Shown here: in pieces, positions 1 to 8,129 of the stretch
How positions within the stretch are numbered: the first letter of the stretch is position 1
Layout: each line of letters starts with the position of its first letter
Assembly (NCBI RefSeq): GCF_029936995.1
Contig: NZ_JAPYRE010000001.1
Span: 620,001-684,000, forward strand
Direction of reading: 5' to 3'
Origin: Henriciella sp.
GTDB taxonomy: Bacteria; Pseudomonadota; Alphaproteobacteria; Caulobacterales; Hyphomonadaceae
DNA: 64,000 bases
Position numbers and translations under genes: made by a program
Notes under the pieces: model-generated
The model's database searches: none
What the model was told of the DNA's origin: nothing
What the model saw: the letters and a program-made list of their open reading frames with translations, nothing else

Positions 1-562
1 CAAGGAAACCTCCGGCCTGCTGCTGATCGCCCGCCATCCGGCGGCTGCAGCGCGCCTGGGAGACCTGTTCCGTTCGCGCGAGATGGAGAAGGTCTACTGG
101 GCCGTCACCGTCGGTGCACCGAAGCCCCCGGCCGGGCAGGTGCGCTGCTGGATGACGAAGGGCCAGGGCCCGGAAGGTCGCGAACGCATGGTGCAGTGCG
201 CCCAGAACGATGAAGGTGCGCGTCATGCCATTACTGACTATATCACCGTGTCGCAGGCGGCTCAGAAAGCCGCATGGGTGGCGCTTCGTCCGCAGACAGG
301 CCGGATGCACCAGCTGCGCTTCCACATGCACGAGCTCGGCACCTCGATCCTTGGCGACGACAAGTATGTTACCCGCCGGGAAGTGCCGCAGGGCGTCGCC
401 AGGGGGCTTCACCTGCATGCCCGTGCATTGCTCATACCGCGCAAGAACAAGAAACCGCTTCTGCTCGAGGCGCCGATCTCCGGACATATGAAAGACACGT
501 TCAAGACGCTGGGCTTTCTGGAAGCCGAGGCGGGCAGCGATCCGCTCGAGCTGTTTATCTGA
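1..562 (+). CDS. RluA-family 23S rRNA pseudouridine synthase, 3' part only
   Basis: C-terminal part of an enzyme that isomerises uridine to pseudouridine in 23S rRNA (RluC/RluD group). The open frame runs in from the window edge. It starts with KETSGLLLIAR, the second half of the family motif HRLDxxTSGLLL; the first visible base fits the end of the codon for the catalytic Asp, which lies just outside. The RPQTGRMHQLR motif (C-terminal RluA signature) and a GDDKY motif follow. An internal ATG at 83 is not the start, because the conserved motif lies upstream of it. The HAD gene follows 11 bases downstream with its own ribosome site, so the two are probably co-transcribed. The exact target uridines cannot be told from this fragment. 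Confidence 0.93.
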   Translation, partial: KETSGLLLIARHPAAAARLGDLFRSREMEKVYWAVTVGAPKPPAGQVRCWMTKGQGPEGRERMVQCAQNDEGARHAITDYITVSQAAQKAAWVALRPQTGRMHQLRFHMHELGTSILGDDKYVTRREVPQGVARGLHLHARALLIPRKNKKPLLLEAPISGHMKDTFKTLGFLEAEAGSDPLELFI

Positions 563-573
563 GGAGGCTGCCG

Positions 574-1275
574 GTGGAGCTCAAACTCGCCATCTGGGAC
601 ATGGACGGCACAATCGTTGACTCGCGTGAAGTCATACAGGCGGCCATGTGCAAGGCATTCGGCCTGTGCGGACTGCCGGAACCTGAATATGAGGCGACCC
701 GCAAGGTGATCGGCCTCGGTCTGGAGGAAGCCTGCGGCATCCTGGCCCCGGACTATCATGACGTGCCGGGCCTGAGCCTCGCTTACAAGCAGGCGTTCGT
801 CGCCCGGCGAAGTGAAAAGAATTTTCGCGAGCCGCTATATCACGGGGCAGTCGAGACGCTTGATCGCCTGGCTAACGAGGGCTGGTTGATCGCGATGGCG
901 ACTGGCAAGTCGCACCGCGGCATTCGTGCTATCTTCGAGATGCACCCTCTGGAGCAGTATTTCGATACGATCTGGTGTGCCGATGATGGGCCGGGCAAGC
1001 CACATCCTCATATGGTCGAGCAGGCAATGAATGCGCTGGGCTGCGAGCGGCCTCAGTCTGTCATAATCGGGGATGCCGTACACGACATCTCGATGGGGTT
1101 GAACGCTGGTATTCATACGATGGGGGTAAGCTGGGGATTTGGCCGCGCCGAGGAGCTTGAAGACGCCGGCGCCCATGAAGTTCACCATGACTTCACGAGC
1201 CTGAATGCCGCTCTGGATGCCTTCGCAGCAAAAAAATTAAACATCGCCGGAACTGACGTGGCGGCGTCGCGTTGA
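574..1275 (+). CDS. HAD-superfamily phosphatase, phosphoglycolate phosphatase-like
   Basis: A 233-residue haloacid-dehalogenase-type hydrolase, probably a small-molecule phosphatase. All four HAD motifs are visible: DMDGT at residues 9-13 (Asp9 nucleophile, Asp11 acid/base), MATGKS (motif II), the Lys of GKPHP (motif III) and GDAVHD (motif IV). The open frame extends far upstream through the preceding gene, but the real start is taken as GTG at 574, preceded by GAGGAGG six bases away and placing motif I at the usual distance from the N-terminus. A HAD gene between an RluA-type synthase and atp12 is an arrangement I recall from alphaproteobacteria. The substrate is not known; phosphoglycolate is a guess from overall similarity. 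Confidence 0.88.
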   Translation: MELKLAIWDMDGTIVDSREVIQAAMCKAFGLCGLPEPEYEATRKVIGLGLEEACGILAPDYHDVPGLSLAYKQAFVARRSEKNFREPLYHGAVETLDRLANEGWLIAMATGKSHRGIRAIFEMHPLEQYFDTIWCADDGPGKPHPHMVEQAMNALGCERPQSVIIGDAVHDISMGLNAGIHTMGVSWGFGRAEELEDAGAHEVHHDFTSLNAALDAFAAKKLNIAGTDVAASR

Positions 1276-1307
1276 GCTGCTGAAGTCACACCAGCAAGGG
1301 GAATCCC

Positions 1308-1460
1308 ATGAAAAAATCAATGCTCGCACTTCTTTTCGCAATTGGCGCCGCTGGCACCGGAACGCTTGCTGCTTGCGGCGACGCGAATGATGGTCCGGTA
1401 GAGGAAGCCGGTGAAGAAGTTGATGAAGCTGCTGAGGAGATGGAAGAAGAAGTCGAGTAG
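1308..1460 (+). CDS. Tiny acidic lipoprotein (50 aa)
   Basis: A 50-residue open frame starting MKKSMLALLFA, with a hydrophobic signal sequence and the lipobox LAAC (Cys23), so it should be lipidated and anchored in the envelope. The mature part is only 28 residues and is dominated by Glu and Asp (EEAGEEVDEAAEEMEEEVE). It starts at ATG 1308 after a purine-rich AAGGGGAA ribosome site and is followed within 40 bases by a clear rho-independent terminator, which supports a real expressed gene. It resembles entericidin-sized lipoproteins in length and lipobox only; no function can be assigned. It is too short for most gene-length cut-offs. Confidence 0.8.
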   Translation: MKKSMLALLFAIGAAGTGTLAACGDANDGPVEEAGEEVDEAAEEMEEEVE

Positions 1461-1497
1461 ACCTTTTTCTGTCGTAAAGACGTTTCAATACCGGATA

Positions 1498-1529
1498 AGC
1501 CAGCCCAGAACGGGCTGGCTTTTCTCTTT
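1498..1529 (+). terminator. Rho-independent terminator after the tiny lipoprotein
   Basis: A perfect nine-base stem (AGCCAGCCC at 1498-1506 and GGGCTGGCT at 1512-1520) with a five-base loop, followed by a T-rich run (TTTCTCTTT). It ends the transcript of the lipoprotein gene and possibly of the rluA-type/HAD genes before it. Confidence 0.85.
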
Positions 1530-1618
1530 CAGGAGATGAACTTTTCTTCAGTTCCCCGGGATCGAATGCGCCTGTGCCGCGTTACTTTTTTGTCATTCAG
1601 TCAGGTGGGAAAGCGGTT

Positions 1619-2065
1619 ATGAATTTTCTCAGTATACACCATGTCTTTGCGGGTATGACGGCTGCCGCTCTTGGTGGCGGGGCCTTGGCGCTTACCGCAC
1701 AATCGACACCGGATCCTGTAAGGCTTGGACACACCTTCACTGCTGCTGACAAGGCCGTCTTCTCCAATGAGTTTGAAACCGCAGAAGGGGTTTGCGAGAT
1801 CGGTTATGCTCCGCGCAATGTCTGCTTTGAGGCGTCGCATCTCGAAACAAACATTGTGAAGGGCGAGCCGTTTCCGTCCAACATGTATCCGCTTGCCCTG
1901 GAGTGGCGTGCAAGGCTTGCCCTGACACGAAAGTCTGACGGGCTGAAAACGGTTCGCATCGGACAAACCCTGGCCCTGATAGACCGTGAGACGAATATGG
2001 TCGTTGATACAATGCGCCTGGGGCGGCAGCAGACTGCCGAAACATCCGGCTCAACTGCCAGCTAG
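1619..2065 (+). CDS. Exported protein of unknown function
   Basis: A 148-residue protein with an N-terminal hydrophobic segment (residues 1 to about 26, AGMTAAALGGGALALTAQS) that looks like a signal peptide ending near TAQS. The mature part has two Cys (CEIGYAPRNVC) that could form a disulfide, and a C-terminal stretch with GQTLALIDRETNMVVDTMRL. I chose ATG 1619 because AGGTGGGA lies eight bases upstream and the signal peptide then begins immediately; a GTG at 1574 would add 15 residues in front. I do not recognise the family. A small periplasmic structural or regulatory protein is possible. It lies between a terminator and atp12. Confidence 0.7.
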   Translation: MNFLSIHHVFAGMTAAALGGGALALTAQSTPDPVRLGHTFTAADKAVFSNEFETAEGVCEIGYAPRNVCFEASHLETNIVKGEPFPSNMYPLALEWRARLALTRKSDGLKTVRIGQTLALIDRETNMVVDTMRLGRQQTAETSGSTAS

Positions 2066-2113
2066 ACACTCTGACCCGTTCCAATCCGGGCGTCTTCGTG
2101 CCAGTTAGCAGGC

Positions 2114-2842
2114 ATGGCCACTAAATCATCCGACAAACAGGACCTTCCAAAGCGCTTCTACACACAGGTGCAGGTGTCGGCCAGCGAGCAGGGCTGGCGC
2201 ATAGAGCTTGACGGACGGCCTGTACGTACACCATCGAAAGCCGAGCTGCGAGTGCCAGGCGAAGCGCTTGCAAGACATGTCGCAGCGGAATGGGACGCCC
2301 AGGCGACGGTAATCGACCCTGCGACCATGCCGCTTACCCGGCTGGTTAATGTCGCGCTCGACCGTACACCCGAAACACGCGAGGCGCTCGCCGACGAAGT
2401 GGCCCGGTACACCGAAACCGATCTTGTCTGCCACCTCGCGGAAAATCCGGTCGAATTGCGAGAGCGCCAGGAAGCAAACTGGCGGCCATTGCGCGACTGG
2501 GCGGGTAAAACGCTTGATGTCATGCTGGTTCCGGTCGAGGGCATCATCGCTTCCCCTCAGCCTGCTGCCTCGACCCAGGCTGCGCGCGACCATGCCATGA
2601 AGCTCGACGATCTCCGGTTGACCGGGCTTGTCTGGGCAACTGGCCTTTATGGCTCTGCCATACTTGCGCTGGCCGTGGAGCAGGGTGAGATCGATGCGGA
2701 GGATGCATTCGAGCGCTCACGTATAGATGAGGCCTGGCAGATCGAGCAGTGGGGCGAGGACGAGGAGGCGAGACTCGCAACCGAAAACCGTCGCGCAGAT
2801 GCGCGGGCCCTTGGGCAACTCTTCGCAACCCTGCCGCGTTAG
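2114..2842 (+). CDS. Atp12-family F1-ATPase assembly chaperone
   Basis: A 242-residue Atp12 homologue. In mitochondria Atp12 binds the free F1 alpha subunit and prevents aggregation during ATP-synthase assembly; the bacterial homologues are largely confined to alphaproteobacteria and are presumed to act likewise in the cytoplasm. Family hallmarks seen: the N-terminal beta-rich part with WRIELDGRPVRTPSK, the MPLTRLVN motif, YTETDLVCHL, and the C-terminal IEQWGEDEEA acidic motif near the end. Length is normal for the family. Its place after the HAD gene is consistent with alphaproteobacterial synteny. Confidence 0.93.
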   Translation: MATKSSDKQDLPKRFYTQVQVSASEQGWRIELDGRPVRTPSKAELRVPGEALARHVAAEWDAQATVIDPATMPLTRLVNVALDRTPETREALADEVARYTETDLVCHLAENPVELRERQEANWRPLRDWAGKTLDVMLVPVEGIIASPQPAASTQAARDHAMKLDDLRLTGLVWATGLYGSAILALAVEQGEIDAEDAFERSRIDEAWQIEQWGEDEEARLATENRRADARALGQLFATLPR

Positions 2843-2913
2843 ACCCCCGAACACGCGTATTGCGTGTTCAGGCAGGACTGGAAGGATCCAGTCCGTGATA
2901 TGGGAGACGGCTT

Positions 2914-3564
2914 ATGCTCAAACTTCTACCCCTGCTCGTTGGCGGCATGCTTCTCGCGGCCTGCAACCCGGCCCAGCCAGCTGATCCGGCACCGGCCACG
3001 CCGCCAGAGAATACAGCAACCTCCAGTACCCCGCAGTCCGGCAAGGTGCTGGCCGATAATACTGCCACGCCTGTCCCGCCATCTGGGGCGGGCGTGGCGC
3101 CCCCGCGCCAGCTTGGCAGCGCCTGCGGCACACTGACGGCTGACGGGCTTTGCAATGTCGAATTCGGGATGACGGCAGAGGAAGCACGCCAGGCCCACAA
3201 GGGCGAGCTTCACAGGCTTGGGTCCGCTGGTGCAGAGCCGGGCGAATGCTACTATCTCGGCCCTGAAAAAGACAATTACGACATCGGCTACATGATCGTG
3301 GGGGGAACTGTGCAGCGTATAGATGTGCGTGCGCCGGGTGTTGCAACCGGTGAAGCCGTTCAGGTCGGCATGCCAGCCGGGGAAGTGGAAGGCATCTATC
3401 CCGGTCTTGAGCGCCAGCCCAACAAGTATAGCGACCGCGACAACCTGATTATTGACCTCGAAGGCGATGCCAAACTCGTCATGGAAACAGACGAGAATGG
3501 CAATATCGGCGCTTACAGGGTCGGTCTCGAGCCTGCTGTCGATTATGTCGAAGGTTGCGCCTGA
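2914..3564 (+). CDS. Lipoprotein with a Pro/Thr-rich linker, function unknown
   Basis: A 216-residue predicted lipoprotein. Residues 1-17 form a signal peptide with lipobox LLAAC. A low-complexity Pro/Ala/Thr linker follows (about residues 18-65), then a folded domain with four Cys (SACGTLTADGLC, GECYYLG, and a C-terminal CA) and acidic, periplasm-like composition. The motif GMTAEEARQAH is typical of small secreted repeat-like domains whose function is not known. GGGAGA lies upstream of ATG 2914. I cannot name the family beyond this. Confidence 0.75.
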   Translation: MLKLLPLLVGGMLLAACNPAQPADPAPATPPENTATSSTPQSGKVLADNTATPVPPSGAGVAPPRQLGSACGTLTADGLCNVEFGMTAEEARQAHKGELHRLGSAGAEPGECYYLGPEKDNYDIGYMIVGGTVQRIDVRAPGVATGEAVQVGMPAGEVEGIYPGLERQPNKYSDRDNLIIDLEGDAKLVMETDENGNIGAYRVGLEPAVDYVEGCA

Positions 3565-3673
3565 GCTTTCGTATCCTGTGATACTGCATTGATAAAAAGT
3601 CATATTCTGAGGTGAACTGGAGCCGAACACGCCGGTCATGCGGGGTTCCGTCCGGCCATGTTTTCCTCAAGTC

Positions 3674-4234
3674 ATGATGAAACGCATCATGACACACCGA
3701 GTGGCGGCGCTGGCTCTGGCGGCAATTCCACTCACAGCAGCTCCAGCCCTCGCTGACCAGCCGGGCCGGACTGCGACGGCAACATCCGGCCTGTCGGTCG
3801 GGCTCGCCGATGCCGGTATATATGTCTCCATTGGAAATGACCGCCGGCGCGGATATGGCCGTCATCACGGTCGCACCAATCACTGGAACCAGCCCCGCTG
3901 GGAAGTTCGCCAGATGCGGCGTGATGCCATCCGGCGCTGTGCCGGGGCCATCAAGCGCCAGGGCTACCGCTTCGGCTATCGCGACATTGACATTGATGAC
4001 GATGTCCGCGCCCGCCAGATCGGCCCGCGCGGCTTCCGGGTCCGGTTCGACGAAGTAGAATTCGAAGGCCGCCGCCGGGATTTCGAGCGCCATGTGAGCT
4101 GTACGGTCCGCCGTGGGCAAGTTGTTTCGGTTGACGGCCTCCCACGCCCCGGCCGCAGGGGCCATCACTACCGTGATGACCGTCGCTGGGACCATGACTA
4201 TGGCCGTCTTCGTGGCGGGCGCTACGACGACTGA
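3674..4234 (+). CDS. Exported Arg/Asp-rich protein, unknown function
   Basis: A 186-residue protein with a signal peptide (residues 1 to about 28, ending APALADQ) and a mature part very rich in Arg, Asp, Gly, His and Tyr. The ends RRGYGRHHGR and HHYRDDRRWDHDYGRLRGGRYDD are low-complexity. A more ordered centre (about residues 75-145) contains two Cys (RRCAGA, HVSCTV) and alternating charged strands. The start could be ATG 3674, ATG 3677 or ATG 3689; 3674 gives a full n-region. The composition is like small periplasmic RcnB-type or glycine-zipper-associated proteins, but I see no defining motif. A terminator follows. Confidence 0.65.
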   Translation: MMKRIMTHRVAALALAAIPLTAAPALADQPGRTATATSGLSVGLADAGIYVSIGNDRRRGYGRHHGRTNHWNQPRWEVRQMRRDAIRRCAGAIKRQGYRFGYRDIDIDDDVRARQIGPRGFRVRFDEVEFEGRRRDFERHVSCTVRRGQVVSVDGLPRPGRRGHHYRDDRRWDHDYGRLRGGRYDD

Positions 4235-4267
4235 TCTCAACGTAAAGCCATGAAACATGCAAAATAG

Positions 4268-4304
4268 AGGGCAGGTTGCCTCAGCGGCAGCTTGCCCTTT
4301 GGCT
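4268..4304 (+). terminator. Probable terminator before pccB
   Basis: Twelve-base stem with G-U pairs (GGGCAGGTTGCC at 4269-4280 and GGCAGCTTGCCC at 4286-4297), five-base loop TCAGC and a short T run at 4298-4300. It probably separates the Arg-rich protein gene from pccB. The T tract is weak. Confidence 0.6.
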
Positions 4305-4363
4305 TGCGTCATCGTTCTGTGTGCGTATCAAGGGCAGCAGAAAACGGTTGATGGAGCTATGCC

Positions 4364-5896
4364 ATGAAAGACGTCATTGAAGCGCTGGAAGCCAAACGCG
4401 AGGAAGCCCGGCTCGGCGGCGGCCAGAAACGGATCGAGCGCCAGCACGAAAAGGGCAAGCTCACCGCGCGTGAGCGCGTGGCCCAGCTGCTTGATGAAGG
4501 CAGCTTCGAGGAAACCGACATGTTCGTGGAGCACCGCTCCCATGATTTCGGTATGGAAGAGCAGCGTATCCCCGGCGACGGCGTTGTTACCGGCTATGGC
4601 ACGGTGAATGGCCGTCTCGTCTACGTCTTTTCCAAGGACTTTACCGTCTTTGGCGGTTCGCTCTCCAAGGCGCAGTCGGAAAAGATCGTGAAGGTCCAGA
4701 AATCGGCGGCCAAGAACGGCGCGCCCGTGATCGGCATTTTCGATGCTGGCGGCGCGCGCATCCAGGAGGGCGTCGACAGTCTCGCAGGCTATGCCGACAT
4801 CTTCATGGAAAACGTGCTCTCCTCCGGCGTCGTGCCGCAGATTTCCGTCATCATGGGTCCGTGCGCGGGCGGGGACGTCTATTCCCCGGCCATGACGGAC
4901 TTCATCTTCATGGTGAAGGACACCTCCTACATGTACGTCACCGGCCCGGACGTGGTGAAGACCGTCACAAATGAAGAGGTCTCCCACGAGGACCTTGGCG
5001 GCGCGCGCGTCCATGCTGCGAAGTCCGGCGTCGCCGATGGCGCCTTCGAGAACGATATCGAGGCGCTGGTCCAGATGCGCCGCCTGATCGACTTCCTGCC
5101 GCTGTCCAACCTCGAAAGCCCGCCGACCCGGCCGAGCTTCGATGATCCCGAGCGGATGGAGCCCTCTCTCGACACGCTCATCCCGGACAATCCTAACGTC
5201 CCCTATGACATGAAGGAGCTGATCGAGAAGACCGCCGACGAGGGCGACTTCTTCGAGATCAGCCCGGATTTCGGCGCCAACATCATCATCGGCTTTGGCC
5301 GCATGGAAGGCTCCACGGTCGGCTTCGTCGCCAACCAGCCGATGAGCCTCGCCGGCGTGCTCGACATTGACAGCTCGCGCAAGGCGGCGCGCTTCGTGCG
5401 CTTCTGCGACTGTTTCAACATCCCGATCGTCACCTTCGTGGACGTGCCGGGCTTCATGCCGGGCACCAAGCAGGAATATGGCGGCCTCATCAAGCATGGC
5501 GCGAAGCTGCTCTTCGCCTATGCCGAGGCGACCGTGCCGAAAGTCACCGTCATCACGCGCAAGGCCTATGGTGGCGCCTATGATGTGATGAGCTCGAAAC
5601 ACCTGCGCGGCGACATGAACTATGCCTGGCCGACCGCGGAAATCGCCGTGATGGGCGCCAAGGGCGCGGTGGAGATCATCTTCCGCAAGGATATCGACAA
5701 TCCGGAAAAGATCGCCGAGCACACAAAGATGTACGAGGACAATTTCGCCAACCCGTACGTCGCCGCGCGCAAGGGCTATATCGACGACATCATCATGCCC
5801 CACTCAACCCGCAAACGCGTCTGCAAGGCGCTGCGGACCCTGCGCAACAAACAGCTCGAAAACCCCTGGAAGAAGCACGATAATATTCCGCTTTAG
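4364..5896 (+). CDS. pccB: Propionyl-CoA carboxylase beta subunit (carboxyltransferase)
   Basis: A 510-residue carboxyltransferase subunit that transfers CO2 from carboxybiotin to propionyl-CoA, giving methylmalonyl-CoA. It has the two crotonase-like halves of the family: the N-terminal half with [15 protein letters not shown] and [13 protein letters not shown], and the C-terminal half with [21 protein letters not shown] and the [14 protein letters not shown] segment. The Asp in the last motif region is the usual determinant for propionyl rather than acetyl specificity; I infer propionyl from overall resemblance to PccB. It starts at ATG 4364. Its partner pccA lies 9.5 kb downstream on the same strand. 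A TIR-domain gene begins only 38 bases after the stop. Confidence 0.95.
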   Translation: MKDVIEALEAKREEARLGGGQKRIERQHEKGKLTARERVAQLLDEGSFEETDMFVEHRSHDFGMEEQRIPGDGVVTGYGTVNGRLVYVFSKDFTVFGGSLSKAQSEKIVKVQKSAAKNGAPVIGIFDAGGARIQEGVDSLAGYADIFMENVLSSGVVPQISVIMGPCAGGDVYSPAMTDFIFMVKDTSYMYVTGPDVVKTVTNEEVSHEDLGGARVHAAKSGVADGAFENDIEALVQMRRLIDFLPLSNLESPPTRPSFDDPERMEPSLDTLIPDNPNVPYDMKELIEKTADEGDFFEISPDFGANIIIGFGRMEGSTVGFVANQPMSLAGVLDIDSSRKAARFVRFCDCFNIPIVTFVDVPGFMPGTKQEYGGLIKHGAKLLFAYAEATVPKVTVITRKAYGGAYDVMSSKHLRGDMNYAWPTAEIAVMGAKGAVEIIFRKDIDNPEKIAEHTKMYEDNFANPYVAARKGYIDDIIMPHSTRKRVCKALRTLRNKQLENPWKKHDNIPL

Positions 5897-5934
5897 GGGA
5901 AATGGCGGAGAAATCAGAATATCGGTAGAAGCGC

Positions 5935-7293
5935 GTGAAGCACGACGTATTCATTTCTCACGCAAGCGAAGATAAAACGCCTTTCGTCAGAGAATTTGCT
6001 GCTGCTTTGGTCAGCAAGGGAATTCACGTTTGGTATGATGAGTTTTCGCTAAAGCTTGGCGACAGTCTGTCGGAGTCAATCGACCACGGATTGGCTCATT
6101 CGCAGTTTGGAATTGTGGTGCTCAGTCCAAGCTTTTTTGCGAAGAAATGGCCGAGGAGGGAACTGCAAGGTCTGGTCGCTCGACAAATGTCGGGTGATTC
6201 AAAGGTCATCATTCCCATATGGCATGGTCTCACATATGGGGATGTTCTCAAGTATTCGCCGCCGTTGGCTGATACGTTTGCTGCGAACTCTGCGGAAGGT
6301 GTGGAAGCTCTCACAGAGAAAATCATTCGAGAAATACGACCCACCGGCAGCCCACTTTCTGTGGCCCATGAAATATTGTCCTCTCACGGTCTGGAACTGC
6401 CGCCGCTGTCGGACATCTGGTGGATAAGCCTGATCGAACACAAAGAGAGAGAGTTCAAAGATCCGCATCTTAATTCGCTTTCGACGCCTTGGATGTTTCC
6501 GCTACCCAACCACAAGGATTGGACCTCGCAGGAAAGAGGAGAAAATATCGCATCGACAGCACTTCAACTCGATTGGATTGCGGAAGCGTGGGAGTTTGGA
6601 CCCCATCATCTGTCTCACCCGGATAAAGTGCACGATTTCATTCTGAAGTGGCCAGGTTTGTTAGACACCGTGCGACGGTATCCGGAAGTGCTGGCTATTT
6701 ATGCGCCGCAGTTGACTATTCCGGGATACGATAGCGGATTTGAGCAGCTATTTGATGAGCTACTCGAACCAGCAAATAAGTGTGCGTACGCCATGCCGGG
6801 TTACGGCGGCCCACCAGAAACCACAGATGGAAGACCTCCTCTTTGCGGTGAGCTCATTGCTTGGCGACATCCTACGTTCGGGAACTATTCTCCTGGGGAG
6901 TTGGCGAGCTCGTTCGTAAGTGCGCACACAGGCAATTATTATCGAGAATGGTACACTGGCATTCAATGCCTATTCTGGTTGCTTAGCAGCAGTTCTGAAT
7001 GGATGCCGGAAAATCTTAAGCAACAAATATTGACCGGGTTTCACGACAATCCCCTTATTTGGGAACATCGATTAGAAGTGGTTCATCGAAACAACGTGTT
7101 CGTTTCTGAGCTTTATTCGAAAACGCCGAGCAGATTTTCAATAACACGAAAGGTGAAGTCAGGGCTTGAAGATCTAGTCTCGGAAATGGTTGAGGACTTG
7201 GAGTTAGCCGACAGTGTTGAAGCTTTGTCAGACAGGTTTCTTAAAGGCGGCTTCATCCGTAGCTTCCATAAAGTCATGTATAATCGACGCTAA
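5935..7293 (+). CDS. TIR-domain protein with an unrecognised C-terminal region
   Basis: A 452-residue protein. Residues 2 to about 130 are a TIR domain: strand A HDVFISHASED, the BB-loop region VWYDEFSLKLGDSL (32-45), FGIVVLSPSFFAKKW, and Glu76 in WPRREL at the position of the catalytic Glu of NAD-cleaving TIR domains. The remaining 310 or so residues are rich in Trp, Pro and His, contain no motif I recognise, and show no obvious membrane segment. The likely start is GTG 5935. The base composition is clearly more AT-rich and the codon use looser than in pccB and the TonB gene on either side, which suggests acquisition. Bacterial TIR proteins often serve in phage defence by depleting NAD or making signalling nucleotides; that role here is inference. 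Confidence 0.85.
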   Translation: MKHDVFISHASEDKTPFVREFAAALVSKGIHVWYDEFSLKLGDSLSESIDHGLAHSQFGIVVLSPSFFAKKWPRRELQGLVARQMSGDSKVIIPIWHGLTYGDVLKYSPPLADTFAANSAEGVEALTEKIIREIRPTGSPLSVAHEILSSHGLELPPLSDIWWISLIEHKEREFKDPHLNSLSTPWMFPLPNHKDWTSQERGENIASTALQLDWIAEAWEFGPHHLSHPDKVHDFILKWPGLLDTVRRYPEVLAIYAPQLTIPGYDSGFEQLFDELLEPANKCAYAMPGYGGPPETTDGRPPLCGELIAWRHPTFGNYSPGELASSFVSAHTGNYYREWYTGIQCLFWLLSSSSEWMPENLKQQILTGFHDNPLIWEHRLEVVHRNNVFVSELYSKTPSRFSITRKVKSGLEDLVSEMVEDLELADSVEALSDRFLKGGFIRSFHKVMYNRR

Positions 7294-7422
7294 GCAGTAG
7301 CGTGGCGCCGAGCCTCATCCAGATTAAACCGAGCTGCACCATGCTCCTGGCGCTTGCGCCCCATGGGATGGGGAAGACCGGGGTGCGCGGAAAGGCCCAC
7401 GTGGGCTAAGCCTTGCTTTTTG

Positions 7423-7511
7423 TCCGATCTCCCCGGCGCAGGCCGGGGTCTCAGGCGATTGAGGCGCTCGGCTTGCGGCATGAGATCCCGGCCTGCGCCG
7501 GGATGATCGGA
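7423..7511. repeat. Palindromic intergenic repeat, copy 1
   Basis: Two inverted arms carrying CCCGGCGCAGGCCGGG: left arm about 7425-7455, right arm about 7479-7509 (seen there as CCCGGCCTGCGCCGGG), joined by a short centre. Each arm is itself nearly palindromic, so the unit could fold as a double hairpin, in the manner of REP/BIME elements. On the minus strand it lies downstream of the TonB receptor gene, and on the plus strand downstream of the TIR gene. Confidence 0.7.
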
Positions 7512-7907
7512 AATCCATCCCACCCCTCCAATCCTCACCCATACTCCCAACCATCCCATCGTCAGACAGGGCGGTCCGGACCGGCCGGGTGGCGGTGGGG
7601 TGTGAGAGTGACCGATGCTGCGGGCAGGGATGTAACGGCCCTGCCACAAGTGTTCCGGCGCCATGTGGTTCGCTAGGGACGCCGGGGCAGCCCCCGGTGA
7701 TTACTGTTTTCGGGCGGGCCGGAGAGGGACACCTTGCCGGCCAACACCTCTCACGGGCGCGTCCTGTTCGGGCGCTTACCAGCCACGCCGTAAGGCTGGC
7801 ATTACATCAGCGTTCAAACTGGACGCGCCCGGCCCTGTCATCTAGGGCAAGTTTTATAGCGCCAGGCGGAGCCGCCGTGGCGGTTTTCGTACAGGGAGTT
7901 TCAACAC

Positions 7908-7998
7908 CGCTCACCCCGGCGCAGGCCGGGGTCTCAGGGGGGGGGGAGCAGACGCAGCGGGTTGCCGCACAAGATCCCGGCCTTCGCCGGGATGAGCG
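7908..7998. repeat. Palindromic intergenic repeat, copy 2
   Basis: Same design as the copy about 480 bases to the left. The left arm (about 7908-7936) shares CCCGGCGCAGGCCGGGGTCTCAG with copy 1. The right arm (about 7971-7998) has AGATCCCGG and CCGGGATGAGCG, with one change in the core (TTCG for TGCG). A run of ten G sits in the spacer. The outermost bases CGCTCA/TGAGCG are inverted. Confidence 0.7.
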
Positions 7999-8129
7999 AA
8001 AAAAGACAGCCCTGAGCGTGATCCATCGCGAAGGCGAAGCCGCAGCGGGGATCAAAAGTAAGACAGCCCTGAGCCCGCTTCATGTGAGGCGCGAGAGCGC
8101 CGATACGGAAGCGAAGCCGGAGACTCTCC

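Larger units (their letters stand above)
7294..8129. other. 836-base non-coding stretch with palindromic repeats
   Basis: No convincing gene lies between the TIR gene and the TonB receptor gene, whose 3' ends face each other. The open frames here on both strands are short, rich in Arg, Pro and Gly and lack ribosome sites. The stretch contains two related palindromic elements (listed separately), a run of ten G at 7937-7946, and a 15-base direct repeat AAGACAGCCCTGAGC near 8006 and 8062. The part from about 7550 to 7860 is GC-rich and looks structured, but matches no RNA class I know. Confidence 0.6.

Noticed and set aside
274-573. An N-terminal extension of the HAD phosphatase reaching into the pseudouridine synthase gene.
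   Set aside because: The extension has antisense-like composition and a good ribosome site sits just before GTG 574.
2849-2869. A hairpin GAACACGC/GCGTGTTC after atp12 as a terminator.
   Set aside because: Only eight base pairs and no T run follows, so it is not a convincing rho-independent terminator.
4328-5803. A 491-codon open frame antisense to pccB.
   Set aside because: It is rich in His, Asp, Arg and Gly, shows no motif, and mirrors a highly conserved pccB with third-position GC bias that produces long antisense frames.
7550-7860. A possible riboswitch (cobalamin-like) or structured RNA.
   Set aside because: Only short words such as CTGCCCC match; the class-defining B12 box and helix order are absent, and no gene lies downstream on either strand to control.
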